Notes: generated by a model from the letters alone, not told the origin. A DNA stretch of 51,497 nucleotides from Hyphomicrobiales bacterium (GCA_027024225.1 JALVSR010000016.1:1-51497); one strand, 5' to 3'. Positions 35,529-47,641 are shown, counted from the stretch's first letter. Translations and numbers: made by a program.

Positions 35529-36008
35529 ATGCGCTGTCCCTTTTGCGGATCGGAACAGACACAGGTGAAGGACAGCCGCCCGGCGGAAGGCGGCGCGGCC
35601 ATTCGCCGGCGGCGCGAATGCGCCGACTGTGGTGGACGCTTCACCACTTACGAGCGCGTGCAGTTGCGCGAACTCACCGTCATCAAGCGCTCCGGCCGGC
35701 GCGTACCCTTCGACCGCGACAAGCTGGCCCGCTCGGTGCAGATCGCGCTGCGCAAGCGCGACGTGGATGCCGAGCGCGTGGAGCGCATGATCAACGGCAT
35801 CGTGCGCCAGCTGGAGAGCATGGGCGAGAACGAGGTGACCTCGCAGCAGATCGGCGAGCTGGTCATGGAGGGCCTGCGCAAGCTGGATGACGTGGCCTTC
35901 GTGCGCTATGCCTCCGTTTATCGCAACTTCACCGAGGCGGCCGATTTCTGCGAATTCCTGGCCGAATTGCAGTCTCGCGATGCCGCCGGGGGAGGCGACG
36001 ACGAATGA
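35529..36008 (+). CDS. nrdR: Transcriptional repressor NrdR
   Basis: [46 protein letters not shown] zinc ribbon plus ATP-cone. Confidence 0.98.
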   Translation: MRCPFCGSEQTQVKDSRPAEGGAAIRRRRECADCGGRFTTYERVQLRELTVIKRSGRRVPFDRDKLARSVQIALRKRDVDAERVERMINGIVRQLESMGENEVTSQQIGELVMEGLRKLDDVAFVRYASVYRNFTEAADFCEFLAELQSRDAAGGGDDE

Positions 36009-36099
36009 CAGGAGCGGGGCACGGGAGCCGATGGCGTCCCGTGCCCGCATGATCCAACGGGAATGGAAAAACGGCATCAAGGCGGGGCAGGGGGCGGTC

Positions 36100-37266
36100 A
36101 TGAAGGTCATTACCGACACGGATGAATTGCGGGATCTGTGCAGCCGGCTGGCGCGCGAGGAATACATAACCGTCGATACGGAGTTCATGCGCGAACATAC
36201 CTTCTGGCCGAAGCTGTGCCTGATCCAGGTGGCGGGGGAAGAGGAGGCCGCCATCATCGACCCCCTGGCAAGGGACATGGACCTTTCGCCCTTTTTCGAT
36301 CTGCTGGCAGACGAGAAAGTGCTTAAGGTATTCCACGCCGGGCGGCAGGATATCGAGATTTTCCATCATCTCACCGGCCAGGTGCCTAGGCCCGTGTTCG
36401 ATACCCAGATCGCCGCCATGGTCTGCGGTTTTGGCGATCAGGTGGGCTACGAGGCCCTGGTGCGCAAGCTGGTCGGCGTGGAAATCGACAAGGGCTCGCG
36501 TTTTACCGACTGGTCGCGCCGACCACTGTCGGAGCGTCAGCTGCAATATGCGCTGGCGGACGTCACCCACTTGCGCAAGGTTTATGAGCGCCTGCGCGAA
36601 GAGCTCGAGCGCACCGGCCGCATGGAATGGCTGGCGGAAGAGCTGCAAACCCTCACCAGCCCCCAGACCTACGAGCAGAATGTGGAACAGGCCTGGCGCC
36701 GGCTGAAGTTTCGTCCGCGCAACCGCCGCCAGCTGGCCCTGCTCAAGCGGCTGGCGGAATGGCGCGAACGCGAGGCCCAGCGTCGCGACATGCCGCGCCG
36801 CCGCGTGATGAAGGATGAGGCCATCGCCGAAATCGCCAGCGAGATGCCAGAGACCGAACGCGACCTGAAGCGTCTGCGCGGCATATCGGAAGGCCACGCC
36901 AAGGGGGCGACGGGGCGGGCCATCCTGCGGCTGGTGCGAGAGGTGAAGAACCTGGCCGAGCACGAACTGCCGGCGCCCGAAAGGCGCCCCCGGCCCCATC
37001 CCGAGGGCACGCAGGCGCGGGCCGACATCCTGAAGCTGGCCTTGAAGATCGTGACGGAACAGAAGGGAATAGCGCCGAAAATCATAGCATCCGCCGCCGA
37101 CCTGGAGCGCTTGGCCGCCGGCGACACGGATGTTCCCGCCATGCGCGGGTGGCGGCGCGAGGTGTTCGGCGAGCTGGCCGAGGCGCTCTTGCGGGGCGAA
37201 AAGGTCATTGGCCTGAAGGATGGCCGCCCCGCCATACTGGACGCTCCGAAACCGGAAGGGGCCTGA
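36100..37266 (+). CDS. rnd: Ribonuclease D
   Basis: ITVDTEFMREHTFWPKLCLIQVAG; DTQIAAMVCGFGDQVGYEALV; LQYALADVTHLRKVYERL; HRDC region. Confidence 0.96.
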   Translation: MKVITDTDELRDLCSRLAREEYITVDTEFMREHTFWPKLCLIQVAGEEEAAIIDPLARDMDLSPFFDLLADEKVLKVFHAGRQDIEIFHHLTGQVPRPVFDTQIAAMVCGFGDQVGYEALVRKLVGVEIDKGSRFTDWSRRPLSERQLQYALADVTHLRKVYERLREELERTGRMEWLAEELQTLTSPQTYEQNVEQAWRRLKFRPRNRRQLALLKRLAEWREREAQRRDMPRRRVMKDEAIAEIASEMPETERDLKRLRGISEGHAKGATGRAILRLVREVKNLAEHELPAPERRPRPHPEGTQARADILKLALKIVTEQKGIAPKIIASAADLERLAAGDTDVPAMRGWRREVFGELAEALLRGEKVIGLKDGRPAILDAPKPEGA

Positions 37267-37365
37267 TACCAGATTGCGCAATGTCTAACCGGCAAACCCG
37301 CCCTGCGCCCCCAGGAACGGGGGAGGAGCCCAGGTCATCATGGTCCGGCGCGTGATGTGGACAAC

Positions 37366-38583
37366 TCAGCGCCGCCGTTCGAGCCTGCCATCCGGGGTGC
37401 GCACCACCTTTCCCGCCAGTTCCAGCTCCATCAGCGCCGCCAGCGTCAAATCGGGCGGCGCGCCGCATTCGCGCAGCAGGGTATCCTGGTCCACCGGCGC
37501 ATCCCCCAACAGGCTCAGCAGCTTCTTGTGCAGCTTTTCCGGGGGCTCTTCGGTTGCCGCCGCTGATGACGGAGCGGGCGGAGCGGTGGTGGCCGGCACC
37601 GATGCAATCTCTCGCGGTGGCGCGGTTGCCGCGGCGTCTTCCCGGCCGCGCTCGGTGAAGGGTGGCGGTGGATGTTCATTCATGATGACCTTCAGTTGCG
37701 CCGCCGCCTCGGCCAGCAGCTCCAGTACATCCGCCGCATGGCGCACCAGCGTGGCGCCTTCGCGGATGAGATGGTTGCATCCGGCTGCGCGCGGCTCCAG
37801 CGGAGAGCCGGGCACGGCCATCACGTGCCGGCCTTCCTCCGCCGCCAGCCGCGCCGTGATCAGCGAGCCGGAACGCCGCGCCGCTTCCACCACCACGGTG
37901 CCCAGGCTCATGCCCGCCACCAGCCGGTTGCGTCGCGGAAACAGCTCCGCCCGCGGCCCCGTGCCGGGCGGCATTTCCGTCAGCAACAGGCCGTGTTCGG
38001 CGATGCGCTCCATCAGCGCCTCGTTGGAGCGCGGGTAGGGCACGTCAATGCCACAGGCCAGCACCGCCACGGTGGCGCCGCCATTCAGGGCGCCTTCGTG
38101 CGCCGCCGCATCGATGCCCGCCGCCAGCCCGGACACGACCACGTATCCTTCGCGCGTCAGCGCCGCCGCCATTTCCCGTGCCATGTGTCGCCCGGCGGCG
38201 GAGGCATTGCGCGCGCCCACCATGGCCACGGGTGGTAATTGCGACACCGCTGGCTGACCGCGCAGGCACAGCAGCGGCGGGGGAGCCTGCGCGTATGCCA
38301 GCAGCGGCGGATAGCCCTTCTCGCCGCGCGCCACCAGCCGCGCGCCCAGTTCTTCCAGCCGCTCCATCTCGCGCGCGGCCTCGTCCGCCGGGCAGATGCG
38401 CGGGCGTTTCTTCTTGCCGCCGCGTGATACCATTTCGGGCAGGGCCTGAAGCGCGGCCTGCGCGGAGCCGAAGCGGTCGATGAGCTGGTAGAACAGGGTG
38501 GGGCCGACGTTTTCCGAGCGTATCAGGCGCAGCCAGGCCAGGCGTTGGTCATCGTCCAGCAACTGCGCCGGCCAACCGGACAT
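37366..38583 (-). CDS. dprA: DNA-processing protein DprA
   Basis: VAMVGARNASAAGRHMAREMAAALTREGYVVVSGLAAGIDAAAHEGAL; GTVVVEAARRSGSLITARLA. Confidence 0.96.
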   Translation of the reverse strand: MSGWPAQLLDDDQRLAWLRLIRSENVGPTLFYQLIDRFGSAQAALQALPEMVSRGGKKKRPRICPADEAAREMERLEELGARLVARGEKGYPPLLAYAQAPPPLLCLRGQPAVSQLPPVAMVGARNASAAGRHMAREMAAALTREGYVVVSGLAAGIDAAAHEGALNGGATVAVLACGIDVPYPRSNEALMERIAEHGLLLTEMPPGTGPRAELFPRRNRLVAGMSLGTVVVEAARRSGSLITARLAAEEGRHVMAVPGSPLEPRAAGCNHLIREGATLVRHAADVLELLAEAAAQLKVIMNEHPPPPFTERGREDAAATAPPREIASVPATTAPPAPSSAAATEEPPEKLHKKLLSLLGDAPVDQDTLLRECGAPPDLTLAALMELELAGKVVRTPDGRLERRR

Positions 38584-39203
38584 CAGCGGGCCTCGTCGTT
38601 GTCGTTTGTCCGTTTGCCGCCGCCAATCTTCGGTTCCGTGCCCGCCAGCAGGCGGCGGATGTTCTCATGATGGGTGGCGAAGATGGCCAGCGAGAGCAGG
38701 ATCACCACCACCCGTTGCGCCGGGGCGATGTCGATGAGGGCGGAAACGATGGGCATGGCGGCCGCCGCCGTGAGCGCGGAGAGCGAGGAGATGCGAAAGG
38801 CGAAGGCCATGACCAGCCAGATGAGAATGAAGGCCAGCCCCAGCACCCAGTTGAGCCCAAACAATACACCGATGAAGGTGGCAACACCCTTTCCGCCCTT
38901 GAACCCCAGCCAGACGGGGAACACGTGGCCCAGGAAGGCGCCCACGCCGGTGATGGCCGCAGCCGCCGGCCCGGCCAGCCAGCCCACCACGAACACCGGC
39001 ACGAAGCCCTTCAGCGCATCCAGCAGCAGGGTAAGCGCGGCGAGCTTTTTCGAGCCGGTGCGCAGCACGTTGGTGGCGCCGATGTTGCCCGAGCCGATGT
39101 GGCGCACATCGCCCAGTCCCGCCAGCTTCGTCAGCAGCAGGCCGAAGGGAATGGAGCCGGAAAGGTAGCCGACGAGAAACAGTGCCAACAGCGCGATGGG
39201 CAT
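38583..39203 (-). CDS. plsY: Glycerol-3-phosphate acyltransferase PlsY
   Basis: [56 protein letters not shown]. Confidence 0.97.
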   Translation of the reverse strand: MPIALLALFLVGYLSGSIPFGLLLTKLAGLGDVRHIGSGNIGATNVLRTGSKKLAALTLLLDALKGFVPVFVVGWLAGPAAAAITGVGAFLGHVFPVWLGFKGGKGVATFIGVLFGLNWVLGLAFILIWLVMAFAFRISSLSALTAAAAMPIVSALIDIAPAQRVVVILLSLAIFATHHENIRRLLAGTEPKIGGGKRTNDNDEAR

Positions 39204-39237
39204 GGATTGTCCTCAACAGGGCCGGTGAATGTCGTGC

Positions 39238-40593
39238 TCAAGCGCCGGCATGGTAGTCGAACACGCTCTCGCCGGCAACGAGGGTCAGCACCGCGCGGCC
39301 TTCGAACACGCGGTTCTCGAACGGTGTGTTGTGCGAGCGCGAATGCAGCGCGCTCTCCTCCACCTTCCAGCTCAGGTGCGGGTCAACCAGCGTCAAGTCG
39401 GCGGGCGCGCCTTCAGCCAGCGTGCCGCCTTCCAGCCCCAGCAGGCGGGCCGGGGCGTGGGCGAGGGCGGCGATCAGTCTTGAGAGGTCGGCCTGGCCGG
39501 AATGGTGCAGCGAGAGCGCGGCGGAAAGCAGGGTTTCCAGCCCCACGGCGCCAAACTCGGCCTCGGCGAAGGGCAGGCGCTTGGTATCCGCGCTCTGCGG
39601 GTCGTGGGATGAGACGATGACGTCGATGACGCCCTCGTTCACCGCTTCCACCAGCGCGACGCGGTCTTCCTCCGTGCGCAGCGGCGGAGAGAGCTTGAAG
39701 AAGGTGCGGTAGGCCCCGATGTCGTGCTCGTTCAGCAGCAGATGGTTGATGCTCACCCCGCAGGTCACGGGCAGCCCCGCCTCCTTCGCGTGGCGGATGA
39801 TCTCCACCGATTCCGCACACGAGATCTGCGCCGCGTGATAACGCGCGCCGGTCATTTCCACCAGCCGCAGGTCGCGCTCCAGCGCGATGATCTCCGCCTG
39901 CCTAGGTATGCCCGGCAGGCCCAGGCGCGCGGCCAGTTCCCCTTCGTGCATCACGCCCGGCCCCGCCAGCTCGGCCTCTTCCACGTGCTGCACGATGAGC
40001 ATGTCGAAGTCCCGCGCATAGGCCAGCGCCCGCGCCAGCACGCGGGCGGAGGCCACCGACTTGCGCCCGTCGGTGAGCGCCACGGCGCCTGCCTCCTTGA
40101 GCAGGCCCACCTCGCTCATGTGCGCGCCCTTGAGCCCCTGCGTGATGGCGGCCATGGGGTGCACCCGCACCTTCGAGGTGCCGCGCGCCCGGCGCAGGAT
40201 GAAGTCCACGATGGCGGCATCGTCGATGACCGGATCGGTGTCCGGCATGACGATCATGCAGGTCACGCCGCCGGCGGCGGCCGCGGCGGAAGCCGAGGCC
40301 AGCGTTTCGCGGTATTCGAAGCCCGGCTCGCCGGTGAACACCCGCATGTCGATGAGGCCGGGCAGCAGCCACTTGCCGGCGCAGTCGAGGATGTTCTCTA
40401 CCGCGATGCCGCGCGAGCGGGCCGCCTCCGCCGTCACCTCCGCGCCGACGGCCACGATGCGCCCGTTCTCGACGATGACGCCGCCGGGCGCATCCAGCCC
40501 CCCGGCCGGATCGAGCAGCCGCGCGTTCACCAGCGCGCGCGCACCAGCGCCCGCTCCAGCTCCCCGTGCCGCATGTGCCGCGCCCGCGCTCAT
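39238..40593 (-). CDS. pyrC: Dihydroorotase-like protein lacking the HxH metal motif (PyrC'/PyrX type)
   Basis: [47 protein letters not shown]; overlaps pyrB. Confidence 0.9.
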   Translation of the reverse strand: MSAGAAHAARGAGAGAGARALVNARLLDPAGGLDAPGGVIVENGRIVAVGAEVTAEAARSRGIAVENILDCAGKWLLPGLIDMRVFTGEPGFEYRETLASASAAAAAGGVTCMIVMPDTDPVIDDAAIVDFILRRARGTSKVRVHPMAAITQGLKGAHMSEVGLLKEAGAVALTDGRKSVASARVLARALAYARDFDMLIVQHVEEAELAGPGVMHEGELAARLGLPGIPRQAEIIALERDLRLVEMTGARYHAAQISCAESVEIIRHAKEAGLPVTCGVSINHLLLNEHDIGAYRTFFKLSPPLRTEEDRVALVEAVNEGVIDVIVSSHDPQSADTKRLPFAEAEFGAVGLETLLSAALSLHHSGQADLSRLIAALAHAPARLLGLEGGTLAEGAPADLTLVDPHLSWKVEESALHSRSHNTPFENRVFEGRAVLTLVAGESVFDYHAGA

Positions 40594-41555
40594 GCCGCCG
40601 CCTCCCGCTCGAGGTTGCGCGCCAGTGCGTCCAGCACCGCCATGCGCACGGCCACGCCCATCTCCACCTGTTCGCGGATGACCGAGCGCGGCCCGTCGGC
40701 AACGCTCGAATCAATTTCCACCCCCCGGTTCATGGGCCCCGGATGCATGACGATGGCATCCTCCTTCGCCAGCCGCAGGCGTTCCTCGTTTAGCCCCCAG
40801 AAGCGATAGTATTCGCGCTCGGAGGGAATAAAGGCGCCGTCCATGCGTTCCCTTTGCAGGCGCAGCATCATCACCACGTCCGCCCCGCGCAAACCCTCCT
40901 CCAAGGAGTGAAACACCTCCACCCCCAGCCGCTCCGCGCTGGGCGGCAGCAGCGGGCCGGGACCGACGATGCGCACCCGCGCGCCCATGCGCGAGAGCAG
41001 GATGATGTTGGAGCGCGCCACGCGCGAATGCCGGATGTCGCCGCAGATGGCCACCACGACATTTTCGAGCTTGCCCTTGTGGCGCCGGATGGTCAGCGCG
41101 TCCAGCAGCGCTTGCGTTGGGTGTTCGTGCCAGCCGTCGCCGGCGTTGATGACCGCGCAGCTCACCTTCTGCGCCAGCAGCTCGGCGGCGCCGGAATGCT
41201 GGTGCCTGATGACCAGCAAGTCCGGATTCATGGCGTTCAGCGTCACCGCCGTGTCCAGAAGCGTCTCGCCCTTGGACACGGAAGAGCCTTTCACGCTCAT
41301 GTTCATCACGTCCGCGCCCAGGCGCTTGCCGGCCAGCTCGAAGGAGCTCTGCGTGCGGGTGGACGGCTCGAAGAACAGGTTGATCTGCGTGCGGCCGCGC
41401 AACAGGTTCGTCTTCTTCTCGCGCTGGCGGCTGAGCGCGACGTATTCCTCCGCCAAGTCCATGAGCGCGGTGATTTCGGCAATGGAAAGGCCGGCCACCC
41501 CCAGCAGGTGGCGGGAGTTGAGAATGGCCGGCCTTTCCATTGCGTCACTTGCCAT
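40590..41555 (-). CDS. pyrB: Aspartate carbamoyltransferase catalytic subunit
   Basis: [60 protein letters not shown]. Confidence 0.98.
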   Translation of the reverse strand: MASDAMERPAILNSRHLLGVAGLSIAEITALMDLAEEYVALSRQREKKTNLLRGRTQINLFFEPSTRTQSSFELAGKRLGADVMNMSVKGSSVSKGETLLDTAVTLNAMNPDLLVIRHQHSGAAELLAQKVSCAVINAGDGWHEHPTQALLDALTIRRHKGKLENVVVAICGDIRHSRVARSNIILLSRMGARVRIVGPGPLLPPSAERLGVEVFHSLEEGLRGADVVMMLRLQRERMDGAFIPSEREYYRFWGLNEERLRLAKEDAIVMHPGPMNRGVEIDSSVADGPRSVIREQVEMGVAVRMAVLDALARNLEREAAA

Positions 41556-41599
41556 GTTTCGTTCAGTAGCGCACGGGCGGCGCCACTGCCAAGATGGCA

Positions 41600-42766
41600 T
41601 CAGGCATTGTCAACAATCCACTTCAGCCGCTGGCGCATGCGCATCTCGCGGGACGGAGCCAGGCGGAAGAAGGCCGGGCGCTCGAACAGGTATTTCAACA
41701 CCGGAACGTGGCGCACCACCGCGTGCATGAGCAACGGCCCCGTTACCGCCGCGGAGAGCACGATGGCGGAAATGATATCCGGCCCAAGCTGTGGCGCCAC
41801 CTTCACCAGCACGATGCGCACAAACGCCATGAACAGGAAGAAGGCGACATAGACCACCAGCGAGCGCTCGCCCACCAGGCGGACGAAGTTGAACACCACG
41901 CCACCCACGCGCGCCATGAACACGCCCGCGGCCACCACCGCCAGCGAGCCGATGAACCCCAGCGCCAGCGAAATGCCCGGCAGCTTGGCCACGCCTTCCA
42001 CGCCCGGAGCGGTCACCAGCGCCAGCCACGGTTCACCCGGCAGGTTGGTGAACACCAGCGCGGCGTTCGCAAACGCCCAGATGACCAGCGCGGCGGCCAG
42101 GGCCGGCAGCGAGAAACGCCGCATGTCCTCGGCGAAGCGGAACACGTAGGGCGCGGCCACATAGCCGGTGTAGAAATACACGAAGCGCGCGGCGAATTCG
42201 TCCGGCACCATCCAGCCGGTGTGAATGGGCAGAATTTCCAGCAAGGCCGCCACCGTCCACACGGCCCAGGCGGGCACGTCCTTGACCAGCTTCACCACCA
42301 CGGCGAAGATGGCCAGCAGGTAGATGAACCACAGGTGCGAGTAGGGGTCGACGTAGGCCAGCAGATATTCCTTCAGCGCGCCTTCCGCGCCCACCTGCGG
42401 CAGCATGAAGGGCAGGGCGGCCAGAATGGCCACATGCATCCACACCAGGTAGAACCAGGCGAAATGCACCACCCGGCGATCAAGAAAGTCGCGCCACGGC
42501 CAGTTGATGCGCCGGGCCAGGAACAGGCCCGAGAGCAGGAAGAAGGCCGGAATGCGAAACGGCCGCGCCCACTCCACGATGTAGGCGAACCATGTGCAAT
42601 CCCCCAGCGCCTTCTGCACCCCCAGCGAGGAGTGCAGCATGATGACCATGATGAGGCTAAGCCCCTTGGCGTAATCCACCCAGTCGATGCGCCCCTTGGC
42701 GCCTGCGGCAGGTGCCGCGTTGGGGGCGGAGGGGATGTCCCGTGCGATGGGTATGGAAAGAGGCAT
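41600..42766 (-). CDS. Acyltransferase 3 family membrane protein
   Basis: [23 protein letters not shown]...[17 protein letters not shown]. Confidence 0.88.
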   Translation of the reverse strand: MPLSIPIARDIPSAPNAAPAAGAKGRIDWVDYAKGLSLIMVIMLHSSLGVQKALGDCTWFAYIVEWARPFRIPAFFLLSGLFLARRINWPWRDFLDRRVVHFAWFYLVWMHVAILAALPFMLPQVGAEGALKEYLLAYVDPYSHLWFIYLLAIFAVVVKLVKDVPAWAVWTVAALLEILPIHTGWMVPDEFAARFVYFYTGYVAAPYVFRFAEDMRRFSLPALAAALVIWAFANAALVFTNLPGEPWLALVTAPGVEGVAKLPGISLALGFIGSLAVVAAGVFMARVGGVVFNFVRLVGERSLVVYVAFFLFMAFVRIVLVKVAPQLGPDIISAIVLSAAVTGPLLMHAVVRHVPVLKYLFERPAFFRLAPSREMRMRQRLKWIVDNA

Positions 42767-42889
42767 GGTCTTCTGTCCCGTTTTGAAACGGCTTGTTCAT
42801 CCTTGCCCAAGCATTGCAGGTAGGGTGCCGAACATGAGAAAACGGGACGGAGAGGCGGCGCTTTTTCAGCGGATGGTTAGCGCGGATGG

Positions 42890-43828
42890 TTAATGCGCAA
42901 GCCGCATGGCCAGCCAGATGAACAGCGGCATGGTGAGGAAGGATGCCACCACCTGCGCGGTGGCGGCCGCGGCGTAGAACTCGGCGTCACCCCCCATCTG
43001 CCGGGCCAGCACGTAGCCCGCCACCGCCGTGGGCACGGAGGCGGCGATGACCATGATGACGAAGGCCTCGCCCGAAACGCCGAACAGCCAGCCCAGCGCC
43101 ATGGCCAGCAGGGGCGCGAAGATGAGCTTCATGCCGATGGTGACGAGCACCTCGGCCTGAGCGTTTTTAAGCGCCCGCCAGCTAAGCCCCGCACCCAGCG
43201 CCAGCAGGGAGATGCCCAGCGCGCCGCGCCCCAGCAGCTCAAGCGTGGCGATGATGACGCCTTCCCGCGGCAGGCCGGAGAGCTTCCACGCAACGCCAAT
43301 GGCGATGGCCCACAGGAAGGGGTTCTTGAGCAGTTGCCGCAGCACCAGCGCGGGCGTGGCGCGCGCATGGGAGGCATGAATGGCCAGCACCGCCACGTTG
43401 GCCACGTTCAGCCAAGGGATCATGGCGGCGAACGCGATGGCGATGATGGCCACGCCATCCAGCCCGAACAGGCGTTCGACGATGGCGAAGGCCACGAATC
43501 CGTGCCAGCGGGTGGAGGTCTGGAAGAACGAGCTGAAGGTGGGCCCACCCATGCCGAAAAGGCGCTTCAACGGCACGCGCATGGCATAGGCCGCGATGGT
43601 GAGCACGATGACGAAGGCAAACAGCGCCAGCGCGAAGGAAGAAAGCGAGGTGAAGGAAAGCCGCGAACGCGCCAGCGTGACGATCAAGAGCGCCGGAAAC
43701 AGCAGCCAGTAGAGCACCGCCTCCACCCCGCGCCAGTTCTCGGCCGGCACGGCGTCGCTCTTGCGCAAGGCAAAGCCCAGCGCAATCAGCAGCATGACGG
43801 GCAGCAGCGCACTGGCGATCGCATCCAT
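42890..43828 (-). CDS. AEC (auxin efflux carrier) family transporter
   Basis: MDAIASALLPVMLLIALGFALRKSDAVPAENWRGVEAVLYWLLFPALLI; 10-TM-like pattern. Confidence 0.88.
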   Translation of the reverse strand: MDAIASALLPVMLLIALGFALRKSDAVPAENWRGVEAVLYWLLFPALLIVTLARSRLSFTSLSSFALALFAFVIVLTIAAYAMRVPLKRLFGMGGPTFSSFFQTSTRWHGFVAFAIVERLFGLDGVAIIAIAFAAMIPWLNVANVAVLAIHASHARATPALVLRQLLKNPFLWAIAIGVAWKLSGLPREGVIIATLELLGRGALGISLLALGAGLSWRALKNAQAEVLVTIGMKLIFAPLLAMALGWLFGVSGEAFVIMVIAASVPTAVAGYVLARQMGGDAEFYAAAATAQVVASFLTMPLFIWLAMRLAH

Positions 43829-43981
43829 GGCAGGCTCCATGGGGTGAAGGAAAAACGAGCCTCGGCTGGCTCGGGACGGTGGCCGGCCCCAGGAGATGGG
43901 ATGAGGCCGATGCACAGGAGGTTCGGGCATGTTGAACACCACGGCGCGGGCTGGAGAGAAAGTGGTGCTCATCCCGGAGTA

Positions 43982-45022
<1,041 letters not shown>

Positions 45023-45049
45023 GACGACACCTCCTGCCTGTGTGTGCGT

Positions 45050-45079
45050 GTCTGTGGCGCTCTATGGCGGTCTGTGGCG
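45050..45079 (-). repeat. Three tandem 10-bp units in the trpD 5' leader
   Basis: Minus strand CGCCACAGAC-CGCCATAGAG-CGCCACAGAC. Confidence 0.7.
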
Positions 45080-45081
45080 GC

Positions 45082-45107
45082 TGGCCCGAGAACGGGCCAT
45101 TTTTCTT
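45082..45107 (+). terminator. Intrinsic terminator facing + strand in the trpD leader
   Basis: TGGCCC-gagaac-GGGCCA-TTTTTCTT. Confidence 0.75.
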
Positions 45108-45326
45108 GGTGCGGCAGGGGCGGGGGCTTGTCAAGCCGCCATCGGCGTCGAGCCATCAACGTGTCTTGCCCGCGCCCTTTTGAGCCGATGGTTTGCGGCT
45201 GGGCGCCACGGCCCGGAATTCGCAGCGGGGGAACCGGTGCGCGAAAAAGGGGGAAATTGCCACCACCACGCACGCCATCTTGTGAAAAAGCCACCGGCAT
45301 CCGCGCTCTTGAGCCGGATTCTGGGC

Positions 45327-46295
45327 CTAATACAATGGCCCCAGTTCCTCCTCGGGCTCCGGCACGGGCACGGGGGCTCTTTCCTCGCTGTCCGGCGCCC
45401 CGGCCGGCGCCTCGGCTGGAACATCGGCGCCGGGGAGCGCAGCCGTGGCCTTTTCCGACCGCGCCGGGCGGGTCGGGCCCGAAGCCTCGAGGCCATGCCC
45501 GGGGAGCGCATCCACGCCGGTATCCATCGCGGATTGCGCACCCTCCCTCGCATGCTCCGTTGCGGCGGGAGGCACGTTGTCATGCACCGGCGCCGCCGGG
45601 GTCGTGTGCGGCGTCTCCGCTGGTGCGGCGGCCGCGGCATCAGGCTGCGTCGGCGCCATGCGGACCGAAACGCCTCGTGTTTTCTCAGGCAAGCCGGCGG
45701 CCTCGAGCCTTGCGGAATTTTCCTTCATGGCCTTGGAACCGATGCCGGTGGCCGCATCCTCGCGCCCGTCATCCCCCACGCCGGCCGCATCAGTCTCCTG
45801 TTCCGGCGATACGGAATCGGGAGAATCGGAAGCGGAGTCGGCCTTGCCGGCGCCGGTGGCGGGAGAAGGCATGATGCTGGCTGGCGTGACGCCTTGCGGC
45901 GCGGCATCCAACGGTTCGCGGCAACCGGTGAGCCAGACGTCGAACAAGGGATGCTCCACCGCGTGCAGGCCCGGGCTTTCGGCATTCATCCAGCCGCTGA
46001 ACACCCGCCGGTGCTTCTTGTCGTAGGTGAACTCCTCGATCTCCACGAACGCCATGGTCTTGGGCTTTTCCGTCGGCGGGCGCGTGTGGCAGGTGCGCGG
46101 AACGATGCGAAAGGTGCCGAACTTGGCCGTCTCGTTCAGCGGCACTTCCAGCGTGGTGATGTCGCCCGTGATCTTGTCCAGCGCCGCGAACACCGCCACG
46201 CGGTTCTTCACCGGCCCGGCCAGCGCCGGGGCCGGCGCGAGGCACGCACAGGTCGCCAGCGCCAATAGCAGCTTTTTCCCGATGGGTCCGCCCAT
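45327..46295 (-). CDS. DUF2155-domain secreted protein with long low-complexity C-terminal tail
   Basis: Signal peptide; AVFAALDKITGDITTLEVPLNETAKFGTFRIVPRTCHTRPPTEKPKTMAFVEIEE...VFSGWMNAESPGLHAVEHPLFDVWLTGC. Confidence 0.9.
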   Translation of the reverse strand: MGGPIGKKLLLALATCACLAPAPALAGPVKNRVAVFAALDKITGDITTLEVPLNETAKFGTFRIVPRTCHTRPPTEKPKTMAFVEIEEFTYDKKHRRVFSGWMNAESPGLHAVEHPLFDVWLTGCREPLDAAPQGVTPASIMPSPATGAGKADSASDSPDSVSPEQETDAAGVGDDGREDAATGIGSKAMKENSARLEAAGLPEKTRGVSVRMAPTQPDAAAAAPAETPHTTPAAPVHDNVPPAATEHAREGAQSAMDTGVDALPGHGLEASGPTRPARSEKATAALPGADVPAEAPAGAPDSEERAPVPVPEPEEELGPLY

Positions 46296-46311
46296 GCCAG
46301 GCTCCAGTTTC

Positions 46312-47070
46312 TCAGCGCCGCGGCTTGCGCGCCAGCACGCGCAGACGCATGTAATCCACCGTCCAGCGTCCGGCCGAATCGCACAAGACGGGGCGCAACA
46401 GGTCTTCAACCTCCGCAATCACCGCCGGCGCCTCCTCGCCAAACTGGGCCAGGAAGACGGGGCAGAAGACGTTCAGCCAATCCCCCAGCGAACCGGGCAG
46501 AAGGGTGGGGCGCGGCGCCAGCTCGATGCGCTCCACCCCGAAACCGGTGCGCTCCAGCAATGCCCCGTAGTCTTCCGGGGAAGGGAAATACCAAATCGCG
46601 GCGAGCGATTCATCCGCCCCGCGCCGCCGCGCCACCGCCCTGAGGCCGGTGATGATCGCCGCAACGTTGCCATGTCCGCCGAACTCGGCCACGAAACGTC
46701 CGCCGGGCTTCAGCGCGCGGAACACCCCTTCGGCCACCGATTGAGGGGTGTTGGTCATCCAGTGCAGGGCGGCGTTGGAAAACACCGCGTCGAATTCCCG
46801 CTCGAAGGGCAGTTGTTCGCCCGAGCCCCGCACCACGGTCACGCCGCGCGCCTTCGCGGCCCGCAGCATGTCCGCATCCACATCCAGCCCCAGCACGTTG
46901 CAGCCCTGCCGCATGAGCCGCTGCGCGATCACGCCACTGCCGCAGCCGAGATCCAGAATGCGCTCGCCCGGCCGCGCATCCAGCCAGCGCAGGATCTCTT
47001 CCGCTTCCTCGAAAACAAAGCGCGCCTGCTTCTCGTACTCGTCTGCCAGCCAGCCCGGATGTGACCGCAT
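46312..47070 (-). CDS. Class I SAM-dependent methyltransferase (trans-aconitate methyltransferase-like)
   Basis: ERILDLGCGSGVIAQRLMRQGCNVLGLDVDADMLRAAKARG...FDAVFSNAALHWM. Confidence 0.9.
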   Translation of the reverse strand: MRSHPGWLADEYEKQARFVFEEAEEILRWLDARPGERILDLGCGSGVIAQRLMRQGCNVLGLDVDADMLRAAKARGVTVVRGSGEQLPFEREFDAVFSNAALHWMTNTPQSVAEGVFRALKPGGRFVAEFGGHGNVAAIITGLRAVARRRGADESLAAIWYFPSPEDYGALLERTGFGVERIELAPRPTLLPGSLGDWLNVFCPVFLAQFGEEAPAVIAEVEDLLRPVLCDSAGRWTVDYMRLRVLARKPRR

Positions 47071-47188
47071 GGTTCGCGACTCCTCGCTCGTCTCATGAGT
47101 GGACAGCCCGCAACTCCCGCATATTCACCGGAAATGTGAACATGATATGTCGCGGACAGAAACGTGAACGAAAAACCCGGACGAAATG

Positions 47189-47641
47189 TCACTTGTTCTT
47201 CTTTTCGTCCTTGAAGATGTATTCGTTCACCAGCGCCCACAGGTCGATGGAGCTTTGCGTGTGTTCCAGCACGTCGCCGGGCTTGAGCATCTCTTCCGCG
47301 CCGCCGGGTTCCAGCGCGATGTACTTGTCGCCCAGCAGGCCGTCGGTGGTGATCTTGGCCGATGTATCTTGCGGCAGCTTCACCGAGGCATCGATGCTCA
47401 TCTCGATGATGGCCTGGTAGGTTTCCTGGTCCAGCCGGTGCGCCACCACGCTGCCGATCTTCAGGCCGGCCAGACGCACATCGGTGCCGATGTTGACCCC
47501 CGAGGCATCATCGAAAACGGCCTTGATGACATATCCCCCATGCCCGCGGCCGATATCTGTCGTGGTATATACATACCATGAGAAAGTGGCCGCGACAATC
47601 AGAACGAGCGTGCCGATGAGGGTTTCCAGCAGATTGTTCAT
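47189..47641 (-). CDS. mlaD: MlaD-like phospholipid transport MCE protein
   Basis: MNNLLETLIGTLVLIVAATFSWYVY...FDDASGVNIGTDVRLAGLKIGSVVAHRLD...GLLGDKYIALEPGG. Confidence 0.93.
   Translation of the reverse strand: MNNLLETLIGTLVLIVAATFSWYVYTTTDIGRGHGGYVIKAVFDDASGVNIGTDVRLAGLKIGSVVAHRLDQETYQAIIEMSIDASVKLPQDTSAKITTDGLLGDKYIALEPGGAEEMLKPGDVLEHTQSSIDLWALVNEYIFKDEKKNK

Noticed and set aside
32747-35647. 966-aa minus-strand ORF opposite valS
   Set aside because: Antisense mirror of valS with no recognisable domain.
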